From positions 62,001 through 126,000 of the forward strand of contig NGFH01000011.1 in the NCBI GenBank assembly GCA_002215675.1: a stretch of 64,000 nucleotides of DNA, read 5' to 3'. Positions 41,203 to 50,324 of the stretch are shown here, in pieces. Source of the stretch: Bacteroidetes bacterium 2013_40CM_41_45. Its GTDB lineage: Bacteria; Bacteroidota; Bacteroidia; AKYH767-A; 2013-40CM-41-45. The stretch's first letter is position 1; each line of letters begins with the position of its first letter. Position numbers and translations under genes: made by a program. The notes beneath the pieces were generated by a model. The model was not told the DNA's origin. It made no database searches and was given only the letters and a program-made list of their open reading frames with translations.

Positions 41203-44088
41203 TTACTCCACTAACACTTCATCCACAAAAATCCAGGCATCGCCACCGGCTCCGGCATGCCATGCCGGGAGCTTGCCATAGTTAACGGCTTTTACCTTTA
41301 TGTACCTTGCCTTCTTCTTTTTTATTTCCGCAGTAAAATCTTTTACCTGCACTTTTTCATCTTTGTCAGATACCGTATTTTCAATTTCGGCAGCGCGGGA
41401 GAAATTTTCATTGTCTCTTGAAATTTCAAATACTACTTTTTTCGGAAACAGAATCCATGCGCCAACATCCTGCAGAAATCCCGCGCTTAGTTTTGTAATT
41501 GTTTTTTCTTCGCCCAAATCAATCACGCACTCAAAATCCTGCGATTGGTAACCTTGCCAATATCCCTTTCTCCAATCTTCGCTTCCGCGAAAGCCATCAA
41601 TAAGTGCTTCATCGCCACCGGCTGTGTATTGAGGAGAATATTTTGAAATGAGATTAAGTTTCCGTTTCGAATGCGGCATCTTGTAAAGCTTAGCAGTAAC
41701 GGTTGAACTTTTCCCGCCGTCATTAGAAAGTGCGTATGCTTTGATATAAGTGGAACGGGCAATTTCGAATTTCGGATTTTGGATTTCGAAATTTGCGCTA
41801 TCTATAGCGTAGAATATTTTTACATTTTTTTCCGGGTGGTTTATTTCCACGGTTGCTGTATCACGGAAAACAGTTTGAGAAGCAATAATCAAAGGAGCGG
41901 TCACAATACTTTCAGAAAAACCGCGAGAATTTTTCTTCGTGGTATCTGCATTTGTAAATACAGTGTAATCCGGCCGGGAAGACATGTTTAGATTGAATAC
42001 GCCTCCTTCCATAATTTTACCGTAAGGCAAAACTCTGTCTCTATATATGGAGTCATTCAGCGTTCTTCCGTTTACATAAAAATTTTTCGCTGAAACTTTT
42101 TTCGCTTCAATGACAAATGTCTTACCGTTCTCCAGGTGGATTTTTGCTTCAGGAAACAGTGGAGCCGCCAGCATAAATTCGGGGTTTCCCGGACAGACTG
42201 GATACATCCCCAATGCACTAAGCACATACCACGCGCTCATCTGCCCGCAGTCTTCGTTGCCGATTAATCCGTCAGGAGAATTTTTATAGAAGTTGGTGAG
42301 AATCATCTGTACAATCTGTTCCGTCTTCCATGGCTTATTAATGTAACCATACAAGTATGCCATGTGATGGCTTGGCTCATTGCCGTGCGCGTATTGCCCT
42401 ATCATGCCGCTGATATCTGATTGTTCTCTGCCGGTGGTAGCGCTTGCAGAAGCAAATAGTTCATCCAACTTAATATCGAACCAATCTGTTCCTCCAAACT
42501 GTTCTATCAAACCATCCACATCTTGCGGGACAAAAAAATTATACTGCCATGCATTGGCTTCGGTGTAGTTATTATTCACTTCGCGCGGGTCAAAGGGTTC
42601 ATACCATCCCCCGTTTTTGCGCGGGCGGATGAAATGCTGCTCCCTGTCCACCAGGTTTTTCCATCCCCGCGAACGGAGCATATACCTTCTGTAATCATCA
42701 CCCTTGCCGAGTTTCTGCGCAACTTGCGCAATACACCAGTCATCGTAACAATATTCGAGAGTTCTTGATACGGACTCATGCTCATCATCTGTTTCAAGAA
42801 ACCCTTTTGCCGTATAAGCTTCGAGGCCGAAACGTTGCGGTGATTCGGCGCTCTTCTTCATTGCTTCAAAAATTTTTCCCATGTCATAATCCGTGATTCC
42901 TTTCACCGCAGCATCGGCAATGACGCTTACGGAGTGGTAGCCAATCATACATTCTGTTTCGTTGGATGAAAGCTCCCATACGGGAAGCAAACCGCCTTGT
43001 TCGTATTGAGCAAGAAATGTTTTTATGAAATCGCTGCTGCGTTTTCGGTCAATAATCGTCATAAGCGGATGCCATGCACGGAATGTATCCCATAATGAAA
43101 ACACGGTATAATAGTCAAAACCTGTTGCAGTATGAATTTGATTATCTCTTCCGCGGTAACGATGGTCAACATCACTGTAAATGTTGGGCTGAATGAAGCA
43201 ATGATATAATGCCGTGTAAAATATTGTAAGCTGTTCCCTGCTATCGCCTGTTATTTCTATTTTGCCCACCTCTTTATTCCATGCTGATGTTGCATAAGCT
43301 TTTGTTTTTTCAAAATCCCAGCCGGGAAGTTCTGCTTCCAAATTTTTCTTTGCACCGTCATAATCCACAGCGGAAAGTGAGACTTTAATGAAAAGACTAT
43401 CACCACTTCTAACATTAAATTGAAATGCTGCCTTTTCATTTTTAATTTCTTTGGAAACAGAAAACGGTTTTGAAAAAACAATTTGCGAATAGACGTGCTG
43501 GTCCTTCGCCCATGCTTCACTTCTGCGCAAAACATCAACTGTTCTGTCGTCAATGATTTTTATTTCTCCTTCCAGCAGTTTGTCTCTGTGTGTTAAATCA
43601 AGGATAATATTTGCTGTTCCGGTTTTGCTAAACGTGTACTTGTGAAAACCGACCCTTGTTGTTGCCGTAAGCTCCACATCAATATCATCATCCAAAAGTT
43701 TTACGGAATAATATCCGGCAGATGCACTTTCATTTTTATGAGAATATTTTGAAGAATAAACTTTTGAGTCGAATGATGGAGCGCCCATCATCGGCATCAG
43801 CATAATATCACCATAATCACTGCAGCCGGTGCCGCTCAGGTGTGTGTGAGAAAATCCATAAATGATAGAATCGGAATAATGATAACCGCTGCAGCCGTCC
43901 CAGCTACCGTCAACACGCGTGTCAGCAGAAAGCTGAACCATCCCGAACGGTGTCGTTGCCCCGGGAAATGTATGCCCGTGCCCGCCCGCGCCGATGAAAG
44001 GATTGACATATTGCGTATAATCTTTCTCCTGCGCAAATAAACTACAAACCACAAACCACAAACTACAAACCAAGACTATCTTTTTCAT
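41203..44088 (-). CDS. GH92 alpha-mannosidase with C-terminal F5/8-type domain
   Basis: 961 residues from MKKIVLVCSLWF (ATG at 44088). It has a signal peptide ending FAQ and GH92 hallmarks: YVNPFIGAGGHGHTFPGATTP, GCSGYHYSD, FSLWDTFRAWHP, and the catalytic-region segments GNEDCGQMSAWYVLSALGMYPVCPG. GH92 enzymes are calcium-dependent exo-alpha-mannosidases acting on N-glycan or fungal mannan. A C-terminal discoidin-like domain (FECVIDLGEEKTITKLSAGF) may bind glycan. There are two repeat-like insertions: the signal peptide core is encoded by tandem caaacca units (44041-44073), and residues NFEIQNPKFEIA come from an AT-rich repeat (41761-41793). It lies 1 bp after the GH2 gene. Confidence 0.93.
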   Translation of the reverse strand: MKKIVLVCSLWFVVCSLFAQEKDYTQYVNPFIGAGGHGHTFPGATTPFGMVQLSADTRVDGSWDGCSGYHYSDSIIYGFSHTHLSGTGCSDYGDIMLMPMMGAPSFDSKVYSSKYSHKNESASAGYYSVKLLDDDIDVELTATTRVGFHKYTFSKTGTANIILDLTHRDKLLEGEIKIIDDRTVDVLRRSEAWAKDQHVYSQIVFSKPFSVSKEIKNEKAAFQFNVRSGDSLFIKVSLSAVDYDGAKKNLEAELPGWDFEKTKAYATSAWNKEVGKIEITGDSREQLTIFYTALYHCFIQPNIYSDVDHRYRGRDNQIHTATGFDYYTVFSLWDTFRAWHPLMTIIDRKRSSDFIKTFLAQYEQGGLLPVWELSSNETECMIGYHSVSVIADAAVKGITDYDMGKIFEAMKKSAESPQRFGLEAYTAKGFLETDDEHESVSRTLEYCYDDWCIAQVAQKLGKGDDYRRYMLRSRGWKNLVDREQHFIRPRKNGGWYEPFDPREVNNNYTEANAWQYNFFVPQDVDGLIEQFGGTDWFDIKLDELFASASATTGREQSDISGMIGQYAHGNEPSHHMAYLYGYINKPWKTEQIVQMILTNFYKNSPDGLIGNEDCGQMSAWYVLSALGMYPVCPGNPEFMLAAPLFPEAKIHLENGKTFVIEAKKVSAKNFYVNGRTLNDSIYRDRVLPYGKIMEGGVFNLNMSSRPDYTVFTNADTTKKNSRGFSESIVTAPLIIASQTVFRDTATVEINHPEKNVKIFYAIDSANFEIQNPKFEIARSTYIKAYALSNDGGKSSTVTAKLYKMPHSKRKLNLISKYSPQYTAGGDEALIDGFRGSEDWRKGYWQGYQSQDFECVIDLGEEKTITKLSAGFLQDVGAWILFPKKVVFEISRDNENFSRAAEIENTVSDKDEKVQVKDFTAEIKKKKARYIKVKAVNYGKLPAWHAGAGGDAWIFVDEVLVE

Positions 44089-44089
44089 T

Positions 44090-46615
44090 TCAGTATGAAT
44101 CAACCAGTGATTTGATTTTAATTTTCTTTTCTAACTCTTCTATGCCAACATTCGAAATTACAGAAACAGTTTTTGTCTCTTTAGGCAACAAGTCAAAAAA
44201 ATTATCGCTTAGCGAGACATTCAAATCCCCGAAATCAATAAAAACATTTTTCGCGAGAGAGTTTGAAAAAAGTGAAATAAAAACATCGCCAGCTACCGAT
44301 TGGATGGAATACTGCACATTGGTTTTATCGAGCAGTAAATCTTTTGGCTTAACGAAGTAATGAACATTGTCGGCTGCAACAACTCCGTCTTTAATCAGTT
44401 CCATCTTAAAAAACACCCGCTTTTCAGAAATATTGCTCGTCAAGTCTTCCATAGGCAACGTATAAAACGGGTAAGCAGCTCGGGCGCTCAAGGTAATATT
44501 TCCTGAATCGCTCCATATATGATTGCCGGTAAAATCAATCAACTGAATTTTAAATTTAATTTTTGTGTCTGCTGTATCATCAGAAACGGCCGTCACCACC
44601 AGTGCATTATTTTTAACAGAGGCTGTGATGTGGTATTTTGAATATGCTTTTTTTACAATGTAGTGCAGCGCTTTTTTATTTCCGTAATAATCTATGCTGC
44701 TCCAGGAAGTAACGGGCCAGCAATCGTTCAATTGCCAATATAAAGTACCCATGCAATACGGCTTATTTCTTCGGTGCTCTTCAATGGCTGTCTTTATTCC
44801 CTCTGCTTGTAAAAGTTGAGATATGTAAATGTAATTTCCGAAATCCTTTGGCTGTTTATAATCACGTTCCAAATACGTTTGAATCGTCTCATAACCTTTC
44901 GGATGCTTCTGGTGATTTTTTACTGATTCAGATTGGAGCGACCAATCTTTTTCATCGCAAAACTTTCTAAATGTATTCAGCGAAGGCATTCCCTGGAAAC
45001 CATATTCGCTCATAAACCGCCCGATTTTTTGCTCATACATCTCAAATGGTTCCATGCCCCACCATACTCCCCAGTAATGGCAATCGCCCTCGAGCAAACT
45101 TTCTTTTCTTCCCCATCCATGCATGGGTGAAGTGGAAACATAAGAAGAAGAGGGAAGAAGTGAATCAACAACAGCAGGAAGTATTTGGTAAAATATTTTT
45201 TCGTAATCACTCCATATTTTTATAGAATCTTTTTTTGAATAGCTGAATTGTTTCTGCCAACCCCAGTTATTCCAGCCCTCATCTGCTTCGTTGTTGCCGC
45301 ACCAAAGTGCAATGCACGAATGATTTCTTAATCGCGTCACATTATCAACCGCTTCCGCTTTTACATTTTTTATGAAAGCAATATCTCCCGGGTACATGAC
45401 GCAGGCAAACATAAAATCCTGCCAAACCAATATACCGAGTGAATCGCAGAGCGAATAAAAATCATCACTTTCATAAACGCCACCTCCCCAAACGCGCAGC
45501 ATATTCATCCCGGCATCTTTAGCTTCTATTAAAAGTTGCCGGTACGTTTCTTTGGTTACACGCGGCAAAAAATTATCGGCAGGAATCCAGTTGGCTCCTT
45601 TCATGAAGACAGGTTTTCCATTAAGCTTGAAATAAAAACTTTTTCCTATGGAATCATTTTCCTGGACAAGTTCAATGGTTCTTAATCCAACGGAAATATT
45701 TTTTGTATCAATAATTCTATTTTCAGATGAGACAGAACAGGAGAATTTATAAAAGAACGGGTCTCCGATGCCATTGCTCCACCAACGTTTGGGGTTGCGG
45801 ATGGTAAATTCGTGAGAAATTTTTTGATGCCCTGTTTTTACGAGGACCAAATCCTCATTCGAAATATGCCTGTCACCCGAAACTAAAAAGCTGTAAAAAT
45901 CTTCACTTGCACAATCAACTTCAAACCGAAAATTAAAAACAGCCATAGAGTCATTGAGAGATTTTTGCTCAGCATAAATATCCGTGATTTTGATTTTATC
46001 CCATCCAATAATTTTCACCGGTCTCCAAATTCCGCAGGTCACAAACCGCGGGCCCCAATCCCAGCCATATTGATAAGCGGCTTTACGGGTGAACACTTTT
46101 TCATCACCTGGAAGTGCATAGGACAATTTTTTCGCCAGCCCTTTTCCTTTTTGTACCGCAGATTCAAAGCGAATAAAAATCACATTGTCATTTTTCTTTA
46201 GATATTTTTTGATGCTCGCTTTCCATGTGCGGAACATATTGTCGGCAGAAAGGATAAGCGAATCATTCAAAAAGACTTTTACATAGGTGTCGAGCCCTTC
46301 AAATTCCAGCTCAATGTTTTGCTGGTTGAACGTTTTTTCGTCAACAGAAAAAACATTTCTGTATTCCCAGCCGGCATCTTCAATCGATTGCAAATTCTTT
46401 TCATTAGTTCCCCAAAACGGATCATGTATTTTTTGATTTGCAAGTAAGTCTGTGTGAACAGTTCCGGGAACAGTTGCGGCTAACCATTCACTGTCTCCCG
46501 CTTTTCTGAATTGCCAGCCGGTATTCAGGATAGTTTCTGAAACAGTTTGGCAATACGTGCTGACTGCCTGAAGCGTCAGCAAGAGAATTAAAAAATATTT
46601 TACAGGAAAAGTCAC
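44090..46615 (-). CDS. GH2 beta-mannosidase
   Basis: An 841-residue protein that starts at GTG, overlapping the cutC stop (GTGA). A signal peptide (FLILLLTLQAVSTYCQT) precedes the jelly-roll domain (GTVHTDLLANQKIHDPFWGT, typical of beta-mannosidases), an Ig-like domain and the barrel. The acid/base Glu is in WCGNNEADEGW and the nucleophile in SEYGFQGMPSL. It releases terminal beta-mannose, for example from the N-glycan core after alpha-mannose removal by GH92. The pairing with GH92 in one operon supports this use. Secretion into periplasm is expected. Confidence 0.93.
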   Translation of the reverse strand: MTFPVKYFLILLLTLQAVSTYCQTVSETILNTGWQFRKAGDSEWLAATVPGTVHTDLLANQKIHDPFWGTNEKNLQSIEDAGWEYRNVFSVDEKTFNQQNIELEFEGLDTYVKVFLNDSLILSADNMFRTWKASIKKYLKKNDNVIFIRFESAVQKGKGLAKKLSYALPGDEKVFTRKAAYQYGWDWGPRFVTCGIWRPVKIIGWDKIKITDIYAEQKSLNDSMAVFNFRFEVDCASEDFYSFLVSGDRHISNEDLVLVKTGHQKISHEFTIRNPKRWWSNGIGDPFFYKFSCSVSSENRIIDTKNISVGLRTIELVQENDSIGKSFYFKLNGKPVFMKGANWIPADNFLPRVTKETYRQLLIEAKDAGMNMLRVWGGGVYESDDFYSLCDSLGILVWQDFMFACVMYPGDIAFIKNVKAEAVDNVTRLRNHSCIALWCGNNEADEGWNNWGWQKQFSYSKKDSIKIWSDYEKIFYQILPAVVDSLLPSSSYVSTSPMHGWGRKESLLEGDCHYWGVWWGMEPFEMYEQKIGRFMSEYGFQGMPSLNTFRKFCDEKDWSLQSESVKNHQKHPKGYETIQTYLERDYKQPKDFGNYIYISQLLQAEGIKTAIEEHRRNKPYCMGTLYWQLNDCWPVTSWSSIDYYGNKKALHYIVKKAYSKYHITASVKNNALVVTAVSDDTADTKIKFKIQLIDFTGNHIWSDSGNITLSARAAYPFYTLPMEDLTSNISEKRVFFKMELIKDGVVAADNVHYFVKPKDLLLDKTNVQYSIQSVAGDVFISLFSNSLAKNVFIDFGDLNVSLSDNFFDLLPKETKTVSVISNVGIEELEKKIKIKSLVDSY

Positions 46616-47286
46616 AGGAAAATTAGTTTTTTCATTTCACGGATTTCACTTTCATCGGGCAGCCTTGTCTGGATATTTATTGCTGAAGAATGAAACTCTT
46701 TTGCTCTGGTCTTTTTCTTTAGTTCCGAAATGTTTTCTGCCCTCACGCCTCCTCCCGGCATAATGACAATCCTCTCATTTGCTTTTTCTATCAGCAGCGA
46801 GATGAATGAGGCGCCTTCAAGCGCAGATGATTTTTGTCCTGAAGTCAGAATCCTATCAAATCCGCAATCAATAACTTCTTCCAACTCGGCAAACGAACTA
46901 TCTGTTTCATCAAATGCACGATGGAATGTTGCCGGCATTGGTTTTGCAAGTTCAACCAGTGTTGTGCATCGTTGTTTGTCAACAAGATTCTCTTCAGTTA
47001 AAATTCCGGATACAATTCCGTCAACTTTATTCTTCCTGCAAAAAATCACTGCATTTTTCATTTCTTCAAATTCAGAGTCCGAATACATAAAATTACCTCT
47101 GCGCGGACGAATCATTACAAACAAAGGAATGGAAATTAATTCTCTTGCTTCCTTAATAGTTTCAAACGAAGGGGTAGTCCCTCCTGAAGCAGAATCATCG
47201 CATAATTCAATCCTATCGGCTCCGGCACGCTGCGCCATTATTGCCGACTGCATGTTAAAACAGGCAATTTCAAGAAGGTGATTCAT
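46612..47286 (-). CDS. cutC: CutC family protein
   Basis: 224 residues from MNHLLEIACFNMQSAIMAQ; the longer frame upstream adds no family sequence. It is a TIM-barrel protein with AGADRIELCDDSASGGTTPS, the strand FVMIRPRRGNFMYS, and the late GGGVRAENI. CutC was linked to copper tolerance in Escherichia coli, but the biochemical role is unsettled. It heads an operon with the two mannosidase genes (GTGA overlap). Bacteroidota often place cutC beside glycosidase genes, which hints that copper may not be the point here. Confidence 0.92.
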   Translation of the reverse strand: MNHLLEIACFNMQSAIMAQRAGADRIELCDDSASGGTTPSFETIKEARELISIPLFVMIRPRRGNFMYSDSEFEEMKNAVIFCRKNKVDGIVSGILTEENLVDKQRCTTLVELAKPMPATFHRAFDETDSSFAELEEVIDCGFDRILTSGQKSSALEGASFISLLIEKANERIVIMPGGGVRAENISELKKKTRAKEFHSSAINIQTRLPDESEIREMKKLIFL

Positions 47287-47361
47287 TTTCAGAATATTCC
47301 TGGGTCTTTGATTTTTCAAATGTAATGCGATGAGCGAAATCATCAGTTTGCCGCTGTTGAT

Positions 47362-47369
47362 TATTTTTG
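47362..47369 (+). promoter_or_regulatory. Candidate -7 box upstream of the YebC-family gene
   Basis: TATTTTTG followed by CGTCCC is almost identical to the box upstream of the tRNA pair (minus strand 19500-19507). No TTTG occurs at the expected spacing (one lies 11 nt upstream), so support is moderate at best. Confidence 0.35.
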
Positions 47370-47400
47370 CGTCCCTTTTCAGTTAACATTAAATAATATC

Positions 47401-48108
47401 ATGGGACGAGCTTTTGAAAAACGCAAGCACAAAATGTTTGCACGTTACGAGAAGATGGCTAAGACCTTCACGCGTATCGGGCGGGAAATTTCTATGGCAG
47501 TAAAACAAGGCGGGCCGAATCCTGACGGTAACCCGCGGCTTCGTATGGTAATACAAAACGCCAAAGCGGCAAACATGCCGAAAGACAGGGTGGAGAATGC
47601 AATAAAAAAGGCATCATCGCTCGATGAAAAGGACTACGAAGAAATTACGTATGAAGGTTATGCCCCCGGCGGAGTAGCGCTCCTCATTGAGTGTGCCAGC
47701 AATAATCCTACGCGTACCGTTGCCAATATCCGCATGTATTTTTCCAGGCATGAAGGAACTTTTGGCAAATCGGGCTCGGTGGATTATCTCTTTGAGCGAA
47801 AAGCCATTTTTAAAATAGCTGCTGAGGGCCGCAATGTTGAGGAATTGGAGCTGGATTTGATTGACTTTGGCGCGGATGAAGTATATGAAGAAGATGGAAA
47901 CATTTTTATTTATTCTTCTTTTGCGGACTTCGGCAAGGTGCAGAAAACGCTTGAAGACCGCGGCATTCCCATCATCAGCTCAGAGTTACAGCGCATACCT
48001 CTCAACCCTGTTGAGATAAGTCTGGAGACTGAAAAGCTGGTGAACAATCTTGTGGAAGCCTTGCAGGAAGACGATGACGTACAGCAGGTATTTCAGAATA
48101 CGAAATAA
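47401..48108 (+). CDS. YebC/PmpR-family protein
   Basis: A 235-residue protein with the family hallmark near the N-terminus (GRAFEKRKHKMFARYEKMAK), then AVKQGGPNPDGNPRLRMVIQ, NMPKDRVENAIKKA and YEGYAPGGVALLIEC. The family was described first as DNA-binding regulators; members have been shown to relieve ribosome stalling, so this may be a translation factor. The gene is convergent with the phosphatase gene that ends 12 bp away, and divergent from cutC. Confidence 0.93.
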   Translation: MGRAFEKRKHKMFARYEKMAKTFTRIGREISMAVKQGGPNPDGNPRLRMVIQNAKAANMPKDRVENAIKKASSLDEKDYEEITYEGYAPGGVALLIECASNNPTRTVANIRMYFSRHEGTFGKSGSVDYLFERKAIFKIAAEGRNVEELELDLIDFGADEVYEEDGNIFIYSSFADFGKVQKTLEDRGIPIISSELQRIPLNPVEISLETEKLVNNLVEALQEDDDVQQVFQNTK

Positions 48109-48120
48109 CCCGGCAGAATT

Positions 48121-49752
48121 TTAATTCCCGAATATTTCCGTAATCACTTTACCCGTACATCCGTTAGGGAAAGCAATATTAAGATACGTGCAGATGGTAG
48201 GTGCAACGTCAGTTATGTTATGGTATTGAACGGAAGAACCGTGCGGAATTTTCCCTCCCCAGAAAAGCAGGGGCACATGTGTATCATAATCATACCCGCT
48301 GCCATGTGTTGTTCCTCTTTCATCGTAATCCATCCAGCCGGGTTTCATAACAAAATAAATATCTGCCTTTCGCAAGGGATGAGCGCCGCGGCTTAGCATA
48401 GAGCGCGGAGAGTTATCACTGCTGTCATACAATTCATCTGCAGAAAATACTTCTGCAATGCCTTCGGTGTTTTTCAGAAATATTTTCGCGGCATTTTCAA
48501 TTTCTTTCCTGCTAATTTTTCCTGTTTTAAATACGGAGTCATTCAGGTAAACATCATGGCTACTGAGTGCAGAAATATATTTCCCTGCTCCGAAAAGCGA
48601 ATCAAGGTACGCTTCAAGCCGCTTGCCAAGTTTATTGCCGTCAATAACTCCTGCAGGTATCTTTTGCGCTCTCATGAAGGCGGCATTATGCGCAGCGCCA
48701 TGGTCCGCGGTCAGAAAAACAAGAAGGTCTTTTTTGCCTACTTTGCTTTCGAGAAATGTTAAGAGTTCGGCTAAATCACGGTCAAGCCGTAAGTACGTGT
48801 CTTCAGTTTCTATGGCGTCAACACCGAATTGATGTCCCACATAATCTGTAGAAGAAAAACTGATGGACAGAAAATCTGTTGTGTGCCCGCTTCCCATATC
48901 TTCTCCCTTCATTACTGCAATTGCAAATTCCTTAGTCATGGTATTTCCAAAAGGAGTTTTTTTCAGCAGTTCAGAATCCGCTTTAAGAATAACAGGAAGG
49001 TTATGTGGAAAAACGGGCTTGAGTTCTTTACGAAAAGGTTCTTCGTATGCGTTGTCGTCCGTAATGCTTTCGGTATATTCATTTATAGGTTGCAGCGTCT
49101 CCCATGGCTTTGAAAGGTATTGTGCCTGGAGTTGTCTCTTATTAAAATCATTTACCCATGTGGGAAGATTAAGCATGTAATACGTAGACGAAACCCAATT
49201 GCCAGAAGTGTAATCATACCAGTACGCTGCATTTGCCATGTGCCCTGCAGGAAGAATGGCGCCCCTGTCTTTCAAGGCAATGCCGATGACCTTGCTGGTT
49301 TCTCTGCTAGAGAGACGAAGTTCATCGGTCATCGTTGTTACAAAAAGATTTCGTGGAGACATTCTGCCCGATGCGCCAACTCCTTTTACGGTGGAGTCGT
49401 CAACGCAATAAATATTTTTTCCTGAAATGCGGTCACGCCAGTCATTACTCACAATACCATTTACCGAGGGGGTGCAACCTGTGTAAACCGAAGCGTGCCC
49501 CGGCCCTGTATAGGTAGGAATGTAATTGTAATGAACATTCTTACACAGAAATCCTTCGTTGACTAATTTTTTGAAACCCGAATCAGAATATCTCGCCCAA
49601 TAGCGGAAAAGAAAATCGTAACGCATTTGGTCAACAACAATCCCCACGACCAGCTTTGGATTGCCGGAGGGGTTTTGTTTTGACTCTGCTTTATTCTGTG
49701 CGCGGCAGACACATGCAAAAGACAAAACAAGAATGAGTGTGAATCGAATCAT
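48121..49752 (-). CDS. PafA-like alkaline phosphatase/phosphodiesterase
   Basis: A 543-residue secreted enzyme of the alkaline phosphatase superfamily. A signal peptide (LILVLSFACVCRAQ) is followed by VVDQMRYDFLFRYW, the nucleophile Thr82 in PTYTGPGHAS, Asn103 in VSNDW, and KDRGAILPAGH with the Lys/Arg pair that marks PafA-type phosphate monoesterases. Further metal ligands lie in TADHGAAHN and GTTHGSGYDYDTHVP. In Bacteroidota PafA releases phosphate from monoesters constitutively. Its ATG overlaps the PAP2 gene stop by 4 bp. Confidence 0.92.
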   Translation of the reverse strand: MIRFTLILVLSFACVCRAQNKAESKQNPSGNPKLVVGIVVDQMRYDFLFRYWARYSDSGFKKLVNEGFLCKNVHYNYIPTYTGPGHASVYTGCTPSVNGIVSNDWRDRISGKNIYCVDDSTVKGVGASGRMSPRNLFVTTMTDELRLSSRETSKVIGIALKDRGAILPAGHMANAAYWYDYTSGNWVSSTYYMLNLPTWVNDFNKRQLQAQYLSKPWETLQPINEYTESITDDNAYEEPFRKELKPVFPHNLPVILKADSELLKKTPFGNTMTKEFAIAVMKGEDMGSGHTTDFLSISFSSTDYVGHQFGVDAIETEDTYLRLDRDLAELLTFLESKVGKKDLLVFLTADHGAAHNAAFMRAQKIPAGVIDGNKLGKRLEAYLDSLFGAGKYISALSSHDVYLNDSVFKTGKISRKEIENAAKIFLKNTEGIAEVFSADELYDSSDNSPRSMLSRGAHPLRKADIYFVMKPGWMDYDERGTTHGSGYDYDTHVPLLFWGGKIPHGSSVQYHNITDVAPTICTYLNIAFPNGCTGKVITEIFGN

Positions 49753-50324
49753 GCAGCTCTTTTTTCGAACCTAAAATAGATTATGCTGAAAATTTTTCCG
49801 AGTATCATTCCGAGAATCGCTCCGCAAATTACATCTCCGGGATAATGCACACCCAGATAAATCCGGCTATATGAAACCAGGATTGCCCATGTAATTAAAA
49901 GTCGTATCAATAGTTTGTCTCTCGAGCGGACAAGCAAAAATAAAAATGAAAGCAAGGCAAAACAATTTGTTGCATGTGACGACACAAAACCATACTGACC
50001 ACCGCAATACTCACCCACCAGGTGGACTTTTCCTACAAGTGCTGCTTCATGGCACGGGCGTGGTCTTTTTACTATATCTTTAATTATATGTGAAGAAAGT
50101 TGGTCGCTTGAAACAACTAACAGGGTAAAAAGCACCATTACCGTAAAAACTTTTTTCCCGAACAGTTTATAGATACGGTAAAGCAGCCAGGCATAAAAAG
50201 GAATCCATATCCAGCGGTTGCTTGCCCAGTACATCACGGGGTCAAAAAAACTATTGTGCATAGCATTGAGCAGCAAAAATAATTTTGAATCAACTTCAAG
50301 CAACCAGCCCATAATACCGTTCAT
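49749..50324 (-). CDS. PAP2-family membrane phosphatase
   Basis: A 191-residue protein with about five transmembrane helices and the three PAP2 motifs: KRPRPCHE (KxxxxxxRP-like), SSHATNCF (SGH-like with Ser substituting the Gly) and YSRIYLGVHYPGDVICG. Such enzymes dephosphorylate undecaprenyl-pyrophosphate or phosphatidate at the periplasmic face. It overlaps genes on both sides by 4 bp (ATGA), so it is in one operon with the hydrolase and PafA-like phosphatase. Confidence 0.92.
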   Translation of the reverse strand: MNGIMGWLLEVDSKLFLLLNAMHNSFFDPVMYWASNRWIWIPFYAWLLYRIYKLFGKKVFTVMVLFTLLVVSSDQLSSHIIKDIVKRPRPCHEAALVGKVHLVGEYCGGQYGFVSSHATNCFALLSFLFLLVRSRDKLLIRLLITWAILVSYSRIYLGVHYPGDVICGAILGMILGKIFSIIYFRFEKRAA

